NCBI RefSeq assembly: GCF_020520425.1
Contig: NC_079487.1
Coordinates: 109,464,141-109,528,140, forward strand
Direction: 5' to 3'
DNA from: Spinacia oleracea
Lineage: Eukaryota > Streptophyta > Magnoliopsida > Caryophyllales > Amaranthaceae
DNA: 64,000 nt
Shown: one piece after another, positions 20,289 through 31,717 of the stretch
Position numbering within the stretch: the stretch's first letter is position 1
Layout of the letters: every line of letters begins with the position of its first letter
Made by a program: the position numbers and the translations under genes
Notes under the pieces: generated by a model
What the model saw: only the letters and a program-made list of their open reading frames with translations
Told to the model about the DNA's origin: nothing
Databases searched by the model: none

Positions 20289-20554
20289 GTGATAAATATT
20301 ATATAAGGGAAAAGCTTTCCCCCAATATTATTGATGAACAAGAGTATTTATACACCCACAATTTCCAAGCAGGGCGTACGAAACAACTAGGATAAGAAAA
20401 TCAAAGAGTTTCCTAAACCCACTAACCTTCCTAATACTTTCTAACTTACGTAACAACTACAACATTAATACTTTTAATACTTTGTAACTTACATAACAGC
20501 TAGACCATTATTACTTTCTTAATTAATTAGGTATAACATTTAATTTTCGTAACA
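20289..20554 (-). repeat. 3' LTR of a truncated Copia element, copy 1
   Basis: On the - strand a polypurine tract (CTTGAGGGAGGG) is followed by TGTTACGAAAAT and, 266 bases on, by ..AATATTTATCA, giving TG..CA ends. It contains the typical phrase GTGTATAAATACTC, a TATA-like promoter. Short LTRs of this size are normal for plant Copia elements. The flanking ATAAG at 20284-20288 would be its target duplication; the other side is lost. Confidence 0.78.
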
Positions 20555-21127
20555 CCCTCCCTCAAGTTGGAGCATGTGTGGGGATTAAAAATGCCCAACT
20601 TGAAAAAAAGAAAATCAAATTGTTGCTTCCCAAGAGCTTTAGTAAACATGTCAGCGAGCTGTGAGGAAGTGGATACATAAGATGGTTCAATTACACCATC
20701 TACTATAGAATCACGAACAAAATGACAATCAACCTCAATGTGCTTTGTGCGCTCATGAAAAATCGGATTCTTAGCCATGTGCAAAGCGGACTAACTGTCA
20801 CAAAATAATGGAATAACTTTAGGATGATGAACTCCTAAACTCAACAACAATCCCTTTAACCATTTTAATTCACATGTAATCGCGGCCATGGAGCGATATT
20901 CTGCCTCTGCGGAAGAGCGAGAAACAGTGTGTTGGTTTTTTTTGTCTTCCATGAAATAGGCGAATGACCTAAAAACACAAACGAACCTGTTAAAGAACGA
21001 CGAGTGATGGGACACACTGCCCAATCTGAGTCGCACCATCCTTGCAAAGTTAAATTACTGTCAGCACGTAATAGGATACCCTGTCCTGGTGTACCCTTCA
21101 AGTACCGAACAACTCTCAATGTTGCAT
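20555..21127 (-). pseudogene. Copia RNase H remnant, truncated at the duplication junction (copy 1)
   Basis: The - strand encodes Copia RNase H and C-terminal motifs: LRVVRYLKGTPGQGIL, LQGWCDSDWA, SSAEAEYRSMA, and [13 protein letters not shown] one-base deletion in a T run (eight instead of nine T, near 20935-20943) breaks the frame in this copy only. A stop (TAG in place of the expected Gln after FCDS) is shared by both copies. At 21127 the sequence changes abruptly to filler and then Gypsy DNA. Confidence 0.88.
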
Positions 21128-21138
21128 TCCGAAAGGTT
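21128..21138. other. 11-base filler at the tandem duplication junction
   Basis: TCCGAAAGGTT lies between the truncated Copia sequence and the start of the second copy (AATATTATGATC). It does not continue either parental sequence: the Copia reads GCATCCCAATGG at this place in copy 2, and the Gypsy reads GATCGCC before AATATT in copy 1. Short non-templated inserts are a mark of end-joining repair. Confidence 0.85.
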
Positions 21139-21261
21139 AATATTATGATCAGAATCAGAGTAATTCCCACACTGTGCAATGAAAGTTCTTCGTCTACGAA
21201 AGGTTCTTTCGGGCTCAGGATCGAATGGAGTAAGATTACTAGTACCTACGGTCCTGGGCAT
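21139..21261 (-). pseudogene. Truncated Gypsy gag start (copy 2)
   Basis: The ATG at 21261 opens the same frame as the complete gag-protease of copy 1 (MPRTVGTSNLTPFDPE), but only about 41 codons remain before the duplication junction. The frame then runs on for a further 25 or so codons through filler and antisense Copia DNA before a stop at 21061, producing a meaningless fusion. Confidence 0.88.
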
Positions 21262-21373
21262 AGACAAAGACTACAAAACAATGTGAGATCCGGTCTCAAG
21301 GAACGTGAGATCCTTGAGTAGTAACAAACAATAATCTAGGATAATCAATCAACAACAGAAAATAAAACCGTTT

Positions 21374-21390
21374 CCCCGGCAACGGCGCCA
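21374..21390 (-). other. Primer-binding site for tRNA-Asp (copy 2)
   Basis: Same CCCCGGCAACGGCGCCA block as at 12291, next to the second LTR copy. With gag and pol missing, this half-element cannot produce its own proteins. Confidence 0.9.
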
Positions 21391-21395
21391 AAATT

Positions 21396-22809
21396 TGACA
21401 GGCTAAATCGCACTCCTATCAAAGATAAACCTAACGTTCACCAACTAAAAATATAGCAAGGGAAGCAGGGATCGTATCCACAGGGAAACAATGTTCTTTC
21501 TACTATTAATTAACTAATCTAGACTACTGGTAACAAAGAATTGGATTGGTTTGTATATTAAGCTAAGGCAAATAATCAAACTGGAATATAACAATATTAA
21601 GGGAATCTAGGGCAGCGGTTCACCATAAATGCAGACCGGGATTGGACAACGGACAATAACAATTAATTAACAATCATAACTAGGAAAACATGCATCTCTC
21701 GAATCTTATGAATTCCTTAGGATAGAACAACTAGCGGGCTCTCGCTACGTACTAGAAATAATTCCTATCTAATAGCCACATACCAAAAACATCAGATTTA
21801 TACCTCTCGGCGCATAATCTAAGGTTAATCAAACTCAAATCAAAATAGTCCGGCCGAACAGAATTGACGAGCAATAATAATAAGCTATAGAAATTATAAT
21901 CAATCAATCAAATAATCAAGTCCACATATAATCCCAATCATGCATTCATGGATCCCCTAAACCCTAGAAATTAAACTACTCACTCATGATAACTAATAAC
22001 AAAGCGATTAACATAATGGAAAACATGATCAAAGCAATAGAATAAATTAAAGTAAGAAGCAGTACCTAATTCTCGAACAATGGAAATTGAAAGCTTGTGT
22101 TTTTATATAAATCGAACTAAGTGTTTGAATTAATGTAGAGAGGAAATAAAACTTAGAGAAATAAACTAAGGGTTTAGTGCTGGAAAAAAATATGATATAA
22201 AAAATAAAACAAGTTTGCTTATATAGTTTTGCCAAAATAAGGCCTAAAAACGGAATTAAAAACGCGAAAAACAGCTGGAGGTTGGCGTCGCCCGATCGGG
22301 CGACGCATCGCCCGATCGGGCGAATCACTCGATAGTCGGCCCGATCGGGCCAAAATCCGCCCGATCCGGCGGATTGCGAAATCTCCACAAAGCCTCCAGA
22401 TTGACCGCCCGATCCGAATCGGGCGAGCTGCGCCCGATCGGGCGCGCGTTGATGAACTTGGCTTGCTTATACTTCCGCCCGATGGTTGCATTTCGCCCTC
22501 AGCTTCCAGGGCGATTTGCAATCTTCAATGTATGTCGCCCGTATCACCAAGTCTAACTCCCGGGGCTCAACCATAAGCATCTAAGGCTCCCGAAAGTCGA
22601 CAATGGAGGTCCCGAACTTCTCGGACTCATATAGTGGCCTTGATCAACAATGAAACGGGTCTAAAACGACCAATTTCTCATAATCAAACCTGAAACTCAA
22701 GGCACACTCAATAACACACATTAGTACTAGAAACGGCTCCTAAGAGCACGTTTGATACATAAAAGTACTAAGGGACGGGGGTAAAAACTCTATATAAAAC
22801 GCATATATC
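21396..22809 (-). repeat. Gypsy 5' LTR, copy 2 (1414 bp)
   Basis: Duplicate of 12313-13715. About 40 bases inside its primer-side end it differs by an 11-base gain: copy 1 reads AAACCTATCAAAAAT and copy 2 reads AAACCTAACGTTCACC followed by AACTAAAAAT. Single-base differences occur near 21551, 21943 and 22417. The palindrome cluster is kept, except that one copy has changed from GGATCGGG to GAATCGGG. Confidence 0.88.
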
Positions 22810-22882
22810 AGTACGGCGTCGCCTTCTTTTTTGAGGCGACACCTTTGCTATTTATTTTTAATTTTTTACGGTAAAATAATTA

Positions 22883-22953
22883 CAGCCTATGTAGGATTCG
22901 AACCTACATATATGTGCAATGGCACATTGCTCTACCAATTGAGCTAATAGGCT
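22883..22953 (-). tRNA. tRNA-like sequence, probably a pseudogene, copy 2
   Basis: Identical to the sequence at 13789-13859: good acceptor stem, D arm, T arm and A and B boxes, but a six-base anticodon loop without a usable anticodon. Confidence 0.7.
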
Positions 22954-25900
22954 TTCAAAAATAATTAATGGTAGTAATACTTGAAATAGAACTATGACCA
23001 AATAAAAATTATTAGGCCTTTAAAGAGAAACAACAAGGAGCAGGAATAAAAAGTAGGACATTGTATAGTGTAAAAAAATTCTCAATCACCAAATAACCAC
23101 CAATTAAGTATGTACTTCCACAGTTCAACCAGCAATTGCTAAAAATTACACACTTTTCATGCTCGGAATTTTGAGAAGCTTAACAAACAAATGGCCACAT
23201 TGCAAGTAAAACACTATTTGTAGCCTTGCCTGATTAGACTATGGTCATCAAACATACTATTTGGAGAGTAACAACCCAGCAAAAACTCCTAGACAGCACC
23301 ACGGATCTATAGAGGGGTGGACACCCTATCATAAATAAAGATGTAAAGAACATAAACAATATTGAGTTTCAAAATGAGATATGAACAACTAATCTGCTAC
23401 AAAATATGAGAAGAGAAAGAAAACAGCATCAGAATAATTCACATTGCACAATGAACAACCCAGTCAACAATAAACCAATCTCAAATTACGCATAATCACC
23501 ATAACATCGATGAAGAAAGACAACAACTAAAGTGATAGCAGAAGCTTCCACGCAAAATACCATTAGCAAAAGTAAAAGGGAGAAAAAAAGAAACCTTGTA
23601 CTAACAAAGGAAGTAAACTAAAGAAAAACATGCAAAAGAACACATAAAAGATTTACCCCACATTCAATCTGTCTTAGTACTTTTGCAATAGAGAATGAAG
23701 CACGCCACCAGCCTCCTTGCGCTAAGAGTTTTTCCTATATGCAGAATTGTATAATCAGATCATACTACCAGAGGATAAACACATCATCAGTCTTACACAA
23801 GACAAGATAGAGAAAATTACTAATAAATTTAATCAATGTTAACCAAGTAAATTAAAAGCTCTCTACAGCTACGTGTCGTGCAAGTCTTATACCAAATAGA
23901 ACATGAGATAGAAGTAGCCGTGCCATATCAATGCAGCTTACAAGCAAAGAAGACACAATTGCAGATATTAATCGCTCACAAGAAGTCAAATTAACTTTGG
24001 ATTCTAACTCTCCTCAAGGAGAATTCTTAGCCCTTGATAAGAAAATGTAAAGTCGCTGAAATTTATTGGACGGGTTCTTAAATACATAATCTTTAGCAGC
24101 ACAACAATTGTATGAGGCTATGAGCTAACTCACTAGACTTTACCACAGAGTCTACAACACAAGCTCCTAGCATTGATTTTACATTAACCGGTCCTTTTTT
24201 TCCCGGGCATGGAAACCAAATTCATTTGTATTCATTGTCTTTTTACATGGAATACAAAGCTAAATACATACACAGTACACTGGTTCAATTTAAATAATAG
24301 CAATTTATTTTGTGACCATCACACCAAAGTGTATAACTATTGTAAGGTAAGCCAACTGGACTTAAGAACAAAACAGAAGATCTATAGTTGTATAGCACCT
24401 TGTATACCTGGAATTAAAATGGTAAAACCTATGGATCGATGTTAAGTTGCTCTAGGGGTGGGTCTCTTAGTGAGAATCATATGAGCACACACGCAGTGCT
24501 CGGTTTACATTAGCTTAAGTTCATGTGTTGATATATTGAGTTAAACATGCTGGTGTGACAGATCAGAACAAGAACAATATCTGTCTAATGCGAAAATAGG
24601 ATCAACAGATTAAGCTAAAGAGAAGAAAAGGAAAGAGAGGAGTTATACCTCCCCTGTAATTTGAGGTTCATTATTGTTCAACCTTGTCGCATACGTTGAG
24701 CTATCAAAACATCAACAATTAAGGTCTCCCATAGTATAATACATATGCTACTACAAAATAAAATAAAAAGTTTACCAAATTAGCCAGAAAGATGAGGGAA
24801 GGTCATAAACTCATAAAAAATATTCTAACCATATACCAGATGAATTATTCCCTCACCTAGCATCTTAGAACAACAAAAAATGAAAAAGAGAGGCGTCAAA
24901 GATGAAAGCTTAATTGAAGAAACTACGGCAAGTGAAAGTCATGCTAATAACTTAAATACCTAAATGAAAATTACTGTTATTCTTCTTGTCTTTTCTCCTT
25001 TCTGGTATCATTAACTAGAGAGATTAAAAACATGTGGAGGTTCAGAAATATATCTTCTAGCAACCACCAAAAGAGCATTCAACAGACTGGAAGTAGTAAC
25101 CCTCATTGTGTATCTGCGAAAGGAAATTATTATTCCAAATAAAGTTATCAAACAGTAGAAACTTCAGAATTCACCATAATCTCCGGCCTTAGAACACCAA
25201 TACCTTGACCAATTATAGACGCTTTCCAATTCCATAAACAAAAAAATTCAATCATCCAAACAGTACTCTACCTATATTTTGACTCTAGACAACAACCATA
25301 TTCAATCCAACAAACACTATTCTATAGATTTTGTAACTCCAGAAAATAGCAATTAACAATGATACTAACAAAATTTCCATGGTGAGATACAACTTCAAAC
25401 CACCAATACTCAGAAATCTTAGAATTGGCAAACAAGAAACAACCATATGTATCAACAATTAAGCTACAAAACATAGAAAAAATCCTAGCCTCCACAATCT
25501 TTTCCTCCTGCAGTGCAGAACTTAATTTGATAAAAATAAAAAAGTTATGAACTTAATTTGATAGAAATACAAAATTAAAGCTCAATTTACAGGGACTAGA
25601 TCATATCAATACAATGAAGTCTAGTAATTTTTAGGGGGGGAAATTGATGAGAGTGATATGAACGAAAGGGGAAGAAATTGTTAAAAATGTTGTTTACCTC
25701 CTTGATCTTCCTCGTGACGCTAATTTATTTGCGGAGCGGTTCTCCGGCATTCAATGCATAGCCACAAAAAAAACGGTCAGATAATAAACACAATCGCGAA
25801 TTCGCAACTTTTCGAGCAGAAACATTAACATCATCGACATCGAAATCTAATTAAAAAATTCACAATTTATATGGATTCTGGATTTTTAGGTTGAACAAAA

Positions 25901-26305
25901 TTTTACTAAAAAAAAACATCATTCATTTTCATTTTGGAAGGAAACCCTAACCTCCCTACTCTGGTCGTCGTCGCGGGACATAAGGAACTTGGAGACGACA
26001 GCGGAGGAGGTGGTAGGACGTCGTGGAGAAGACAGACGCATTGTCGCCGTGAAGAGAACTTCGCCATCTCTTTCCAGGAGATAGTATGAGGAGAAGGTGA
26101 GAGGGATGGTTTGAGAATTGAGATGAAGATGTAAACGAAAGAGTGAAGACGTCAAAAATTCAACCAATACCGGTAATTGATAGTCTCTGAATCTTTCGCC
26201 AGAGGTTTTGCAATTCCCCAATTCGTCGGAGGGTTTCGATTGCCTGAGTATTAATGGAGGTCGCGTGGATTTGGTTGATGGTTCGCCGATTTCCTTGATG
26301 GAGTT
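22954..26305 (-). pseudogene. Unidentified gene-like segment in the CACTA element, copy 2
   Basis: Duplicate of 13860-17210. The 30-codon candidate first exon is at 25952-26041 with the same ATG and GT donor. The A run upstream is one base longer here (near 25766). Product not recognised. Confidence 0.4.
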
Positions 26306-27079
26306 TTAGGGTTAAGTTAGGTTTTGATTAACGTTTTTTATTTTAATTTTTTAAAAATTTAGGTCTCATAAATTACTTTGATCAATTGCTAGTTTGCTAC
26401 GGAGCATTTCATTATGACCTTTCGTATTTTTTATACTCCGTAATATTATTATTGTTTTAACTAGGCCCTCGATACTCTTTTTGATGCTAGAGTCGCGGCA
26501 CATATAAACAAAAAAAGCTATGGTGTCACCCGTAAATCAAAGGCGAAATATAATTTCAACTCTAACGTGTCGGTTTAATTTAACAGGCGACGCATCCTAG
26601 GATCCCAAAACACTGTTCAAGATTGGGATATACAAATAAATTAAAAGAAAAACCTAAGGTGTCGCCTATAAACTTAAGGCGACACATATACTTTAAGGGT
26701 TAGTTAAATACTCATAGGCGATGTATAAGGTCAAATCTACAGTGTCGCCTATAATGTAAGAGGCGACACGTAAAGTATATACATCCCTTACTATGTAGCA
26801 GGCGACATGTAAAGTATACGCGTCCCCTTTTATATTACGGGGGACTCGTATACTTTTACTTTCCGAGTCGCCTGTTCAATAAAAGGCGACTCTAAAATCT
26901 TATGTGTCGCCTGATAAATTGCAGGTAACGCGTAAGCCTTTTATTTGGTTATTTATTTTGATTTATGAAGCCTTATGAGTCGCCTGCGCCATAAGAGGCG
27001 ACTCTAAAAGCTTATGTGTCGCCTAATTTTTTGAGGCGACTCGAAAAGTCCGACTCCGTAGGATGTTTTTGTAGTAGTG

Positions 27080-28214
27080 GTAGCTATGAGGAAAGGAAGT
27101 TTTTATTTGATTCGATTGTTATATATTTGTTAGATTCAAATCTTTATGTAGATGTCTTGTGACTTTCTATCAATGACCTAATATGCTTATAAAAAAAATA
27201 TGAATAACTTGTTTTCTAAAAGATTTTTTTTTTTAATCTAGGAAAAGTTATTTTCCACCCTTAACAAAACAAACAAAATATTTTCCAAGAAAAGTGTTTT
27301 TGTCCAGCCTAACTAAAGCTACGAAGAAATTATTACAAGGAAAAGTATAATAAGCACAAAGTTTTTGCAGCTTACTTTTCAATTAATACTGATCTTTAGG
27401 GCATGCAAATTACCTAGTATAAATAAGGTCAAATATGTGACTTGTCTTAAACAAATCTTCGGTCTTTTTTATTAAATCAAAACCTCATTCGCACATTTTG
27501 ATTGTACTTGTACTTAGATTACTTCTATGAGATTATGACTACTCCGTATATAGTACTCCCTTCGTTTATTTTTAAATGCGTTACTTTGACTTTAGCATTA
27601 TTTATATATTATAAGTTTGATTTGGTTTTTTACCTATATACAAAAATCGAATATTGTTATGTAAAATGTTGAATAAATTACAATACATTATCATTTTTTA
27701 TTTTCATAATAGTAAATTTGTATAATATTTACAAATAAAAATTATTAAAAAACAAAAACATGCTAATGATCAAATAATATATTGACAAATATATTAGTCA
27801 AATTGATGTATTTGAAAAAAAGAACCAGAGGGAATACTTCGTATAGTTTCGTGGTGATTATTACTCTTTACTAGGAGAAACTTGGAACGTGAGAAACTGA
27901 GAACATAATGGACCAAATATAGTGATGATTTCGTTTTGGGCCCATACCAGTATAGTAGCCCCATATGTTTAGTTCGTTTTGGGCCCTGTGATTTTTATTT
28001 GTCACGACTCACGAGTCTCGTAGTCTCATCACACACCCAAAAACCAATGTTGTTACACTTCATGTCTCACAATTGTATTTATCGGAAATTAGGAATAATA
28101 ATTTTTATTATTTTATTTTTAAAGGTTAGATGAAATGCCTTATTGAGACGAAAAGAACAATTATAAAAAATAGATATTTTGAAAACACTCCGTATTTTTT
28201 AAGATTATCAAAAA
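27080..28214. other. Non-coding flank with Stowaway-like MITE, copy 2
   Basis: Duplicate of 17985-19119. The MITE lies at 27556-27834. No coding sequence seen. A few base differences from copy 1 occur inside the MITE. Confidence 0.6.
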
Positions 28215-28245
28215 CTAGTATTGAAGCCCGTGCGATGCACGGGTT
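28215..28245 (-). mobile_element. Helitron 3' terminus, - strand, copy 2
   Basis: Same CCCGTGCATCGCACGGG hairpin and CTAG end as at 19120. In this copy the DNA to the right is not cut by the duplication junction, so the Helitron could extend past the Copia insertion toward 31717. Confidence 0.72.
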
Positions 28246-28510
28246 TGTCAATTTTCGTACATATTTGTGTTATTATATCGTATACAAATGAGTTTTTTTT
28301 TATAAATTTCCATACTCAAACTGGAGAGTTCTATTGATAAAACATGGAGAAATAACACATGTTCAATGAAAACATGATAACATTAATAACTAAATAAAAA
28401 TATCTCTTCCAACAAACAATTTCAGTTATCTCCAAAATTCCGAGTAAGTAGGAGCACCACTATATATAGGGACAACTACAAAAGCCCTAAAACATAACTT
28501 GGCAGGACAT

Positions 28511-28653
28511 CTAAGAGTCTGCAATTGTAACCTCAACCTCAACACCAGGTTCAATGGTGATTGAAGTGATCTGCTTCACCACATCAGGGGAGCTGAAGAG
28601 GTCGATGACTCTCTTGTGGGCACGCAACTCAAATCTGTCCCAAGTGTTTGTTC
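28511..28653 (-). pseudogene. RPS20: Last exon of 40S ribosomal protein S20 (uS10), copy 2
   Basis: Same acceptor, 46 codons and TAG as copy 1 at 19416-19558. I see no RPS20 upstream exons between 28654 and 31717, even beyond the Copia insertion, which supports a single captured exon and not a live gene. Confidence 0.85.
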
Positions 28654-29383
28654 CTGCAAGATAATTACATGGCACGGTCAATTACTAATTAGGGAAAAGA
28701 TGGGTTGATCAATGCATAAAAATCGCTGATGAATTAAAGTTTGTGCTTTTTTTTTCTTGTGTGCAACTTATATGTGTAATACTCCATCATCACAGTAAAA
28801 GAATTAATATACGTAAGTTAAAATACAAATATATCAATATCCAGTAGGTATACGAAGTAGTATTAAATGGACACACATAAATCGATGGAACAAAAACAAT
28901 TATGCTTGTACAAAATTCTTGCGATGGAACATAAACAATGAAGCACATACAAAATTATTTTCCATAGAACATAAACAATGAAGCCTAACATAAACAATTA
29001 TGATTTATGCTCGTACAAAATTCTAATTTGGTGAGGGTTGAGATTAACAATGAAGCCCAACATACAAAATTCTAATTTGGTGAGGGTTGATATTAACAAT
29101 GAAGCACGTATAATGGAGATGAGGGTTGAGATTTTTAATGTAAGGGTTGAGATTTTATGTATATCTCTAACCTTTAAAATACTCACATTTGCAACACTAT
29201 GCTTATCAATAGTGTTTTGAGTCACAAATTCATGAAATTCACTATTCCTAAGGAAATGTTTTGCATTCCTTCCCTTTGCAAGCTCTATCATACTTCTTCA
29301 ATCAACCAAGGTTCAAACCTTGTAAGCAACAAATTTCCACATTTTTTTTTCACTTTCTCTCTTTTCTGTTTTCTGATTCATAA

Positions 29384-30477
29384 GTGATAAATATTATATA
29401 AGGGAAAAGCTTTCCCCCAATATTATTGATGAACAAGAGTATTTATACACCCACAATTTCCAAGCAGGGCGTACGAAACAACTAGGATAAGAAAATCAAA
29501 GAGTTTCCTAAACCCACTAACCTTCCTAATACTTTCTAACTTACGTAACAACTACAACATTAATACTTTTAATACTTTGTAACTTACATAACAGCTAGAC
29601 CATTATTACTTTCTTAATTAATTAGGTATAACATTTAATTTTCGTAACACCCTCCCTCAAGTTGGAGCATGTGTGGGGATTAAAAATGCCCAACTTGGAA
29701 AAAAGAAAATCAAATTGTTGCTTCCCAAGAGCTTTAGTAAACATGTCAGCGAGCTGTGAGGAAGTGGATACATAAGATGGTTCAATTACACCATCTACTA
29801 TAGAATCACGAACAAAATGACAATCAACCTCAATGTGCTTTGTGCGCTCATGAAAAATCGGATTCTTAGCCATGTGCAAAGCGGACTAACTGTCACAAAA
29901 TAATGGAATAACTTTAGGATGATGAACTCCTAAACTCAACAACAATCCCTTTAACCATTTTAATTCACATGTAATCGCGGCCATGGAGCGATATTCTGCC
30001 TCTGCGGAAGAGCGAGAAACAGTGTGTTGGTTTTTTTTTGTCTTCCATGAAATAGGCGAATGACCTAAAAACACAAACGAACCTGTTAAAGAACGACGAG
30101 TGATGGGACACACTGCCCAATCTGAGTCGCACCATCCTTGCAAAGTTAAATTACTGTCAGCACGTAATAGGATACCCTGTCCTGGTGTACCCTTCAAGTA
30201 CCGAACAACTCTCAATGTTGCATCCCAATGGTCAACTCGAGGCTCCTGCATGAATTGTGATAAGATATAGACCGAATAAGCAAGGTCCGGAAGAGTCACA
30301 ACTAAATAGACCAGGCGGCCTACAAGCCGGCGGTAAGCCTCCGGCTCCTTCATTAACGACCCATCAGCTAGGCCAAGACGATGATTTTGTTCAATGGTAA
30401 AGCCGCAAAACCTGCTTCCGAAATAATATCAAGAGTATACTTCCGTTGACACAAAAATAATCCTGAATAACTCCTCG
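29384..30477 (-). pseudogene. 5'-truncated Copia element with 3' LTR (copy 2, longer)
   Basis: LTR at 29384-29649 (- strand), then RNase H and the end of reverse transcriptase up to about 30477. The frame 30353-29886 is open and reads KEPEAYRRLVGRLVYL, LPDLAYSVYILSQFMQ, LRVVRYLKGTPG and SSAEAEYRSMA, all standard Copia motifs. Upstream, CQRKYTLDIISEAGF and EQNHRLGLADGSL lie in different frames, so there is a frameshift near 30395-30400. A stop replaces Gln after FCDS. No 5' LTR, integrase or catalytic reverse transcriptase motif is present. Confidence 0.88.
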
Positions 30478-31460
30478 CAACCTCAATGCATACATAACCA
30501 AAACGCATAGGCAATTCTGAAGAAACCTTTCAGAATTCACAAACCATAAAACACAAATAGAGAAGAAGATAAGGGGATTGGGAAGGAGAGGGAGAGATGG
30601 AAAGGAATGAAATTATAGTTTGGTATATATTCGTTGGAATCCCTGAAAACAGATATATTGAAAATCCTTTGGGAACAAATTAAGGAAGTGTATAATCTCA
30701 TCTCACTGTGATATGATCTAAAAATTAGGGGGGGGGGGGGGGGTATAGGGATACCAGTTTAAGTTAGGATAAGAGCTTTAAGTATGCTATTATTTATCCA
30801 AAAACAATTATTTCTCAAGCAATTAAAAAGAACCTTTAAAACTTGTCAACCCACACAAGACATAAGAAAGGGAAGATACTTTGAACTTCGATTCTGTGAT
30901 GGAACTGGCATACCGACACAATGCCTTTTTAACACGTTCTCTAAAAATTCTAAAAAAATATTTAGAATATACAAGATCTGCCCTCTAACCTATTCTCGAA
31001 CTTATACTTTCAATTTACTTCTAAAATTTAATTTTGTGATATACTTACCAACTGGTGAAGCATGTCTATTGTCAGGTTGATCAAAACGACTTCAAAGATG
31101 TGCTCGAAACACTAGGCACGTTCTACTTCCTAATCAAAATTAACCTAGCGACGACTCTTTCTAGGAACATTGTTCTGCAATTGCGCCTCAAGACATTTGT
31201 TCATGAAGAAGCAGAAGAGCATTTTGGAACGTCAGTAAACCTTTCCATTTGTTTAGTATACCACGAACTAATTGTTGTGTATAAACTTTCTTTAGTTTTG
31301 AGAATTTCTATAAGAATAAGTAGCTATATGCTACATATATGTTCTTTACTAATGCCTTTTGCAAATAGGACTCTTGAAACTCAACTAATAGCTTATTGTT
31401 ATATTAATTGTTCTATCTATTTGTTTAGTTCGTTTTGCCATTTGATTTCGATATCTTGGG

Positions 31461-31495
31461 GGACCGCGCGCGCTAGCGCGCGGTCCAACAACTAG
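31461..31495 (+). mobile_element. Helitron-like 3' terminus, + strand
   Basis: A strong GC hairpin (GGACCGCGCG..CGCGCGGTCC, 31461-31486) is followed after five bases by CTAG and then T. Hairpin plus CTAG at an A/T site is the Helitron 3' signature. The 5' end was not found. Confidence 0.6.
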
Positions 31496-31661
31496 TGTAT
31501 ACAAAAAGGTGGAAGAAGTTTGTGGAATCTATCTTTATCATATTAAGTAGTTAATCTTGGCAAGACTCTAATATTATTTATTTAATTAGTTAATAACTTA
31601 ATAATATGTGATGACGTGGAAATCCTACGTGGACGCTCTCAATGCTCTCCAAAAAACTCCC

Positions 31662-31664
<3 letters not shown>

Positions 31665-31713
<49 letters not shown>
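31665..31713. repeat. (TA)n microsatellite
   Basis: About 24 uninterrupted TA units. On the - strand it is preceded by TCTAATA and followed by ATAAAGGGGAGTTTTTTGG, wording shared with 50559-50590, where it looks like a Helitron 5' end. Confidence 0.85.

Positions 31714-31717
<4 letters not shown>

Larger units (their letters stand above)
12056..21127. repeat. 9.1-kb direct tandem duplication, copy 1
   Basis: This block is repeated at 21139-30223. The left edge lies inside the Gypsy gag ORF and the right edge inside a Copia RNase H region, so it cuts across several unrelated elements and is a segmental duplication, not a transposon. The offset between copies is 9083 at the left, 9094 after an 11-base difference in the LTR, 9095 after an A-run change near 16.67 kb, and 9096 after a T-run change near 20.94 kb. 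By eye I found about a dozen single-base differences over 9 kb. Confidence 0.95.
22810..27079. mobile_element. CACTA-type transposon part, copy 2
   Basis: Duplicate of 13716-17984, with the same terminus (CACTACTACAAAAAC on the - strand, ending at 27079) and the same subterminal hairpin array (about 26495-27055). One array word has changed from AGGTGACG to AGGTAACG. No transposase is present. Confidence 0.72.
21139..30223. repeat. 9.1-kb direct tandem duplication, copy 2
   Basis: Repeats 12056-21127 in the same orientation. It includes a truncated Gypsy gag start, the tRNA-Asp primer site, Gypsy LTR, CACTA with tRNA-like and gene-like segments, MITE, Helitron end, RPS20 exon and Copia 3' end. 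Unlike copy 1, its right side continues into further Copia sequence (30224-about 30477), so this side keeps the original context. Confidence 0.95.

Noticed and set aside
21061-21261. Fusion frame across the duplication junction as a new gene
   Set aside because: It joins 41 gag codons to filler and antisense Copia DNA; there is no promoter or conservation evidence.
30728-30743. G16 run (and G15 at 53354) as a quadruplex or signal
   Set aside because: Simple homopolymers, prone to sequencing error; no context supports a function.
30784-31495. Two overlapping open frames (98 and 146 codons)
   Set aside because: No recognisable motif, low-complexity surroundings, and the second ends in a Helitron hairpin.
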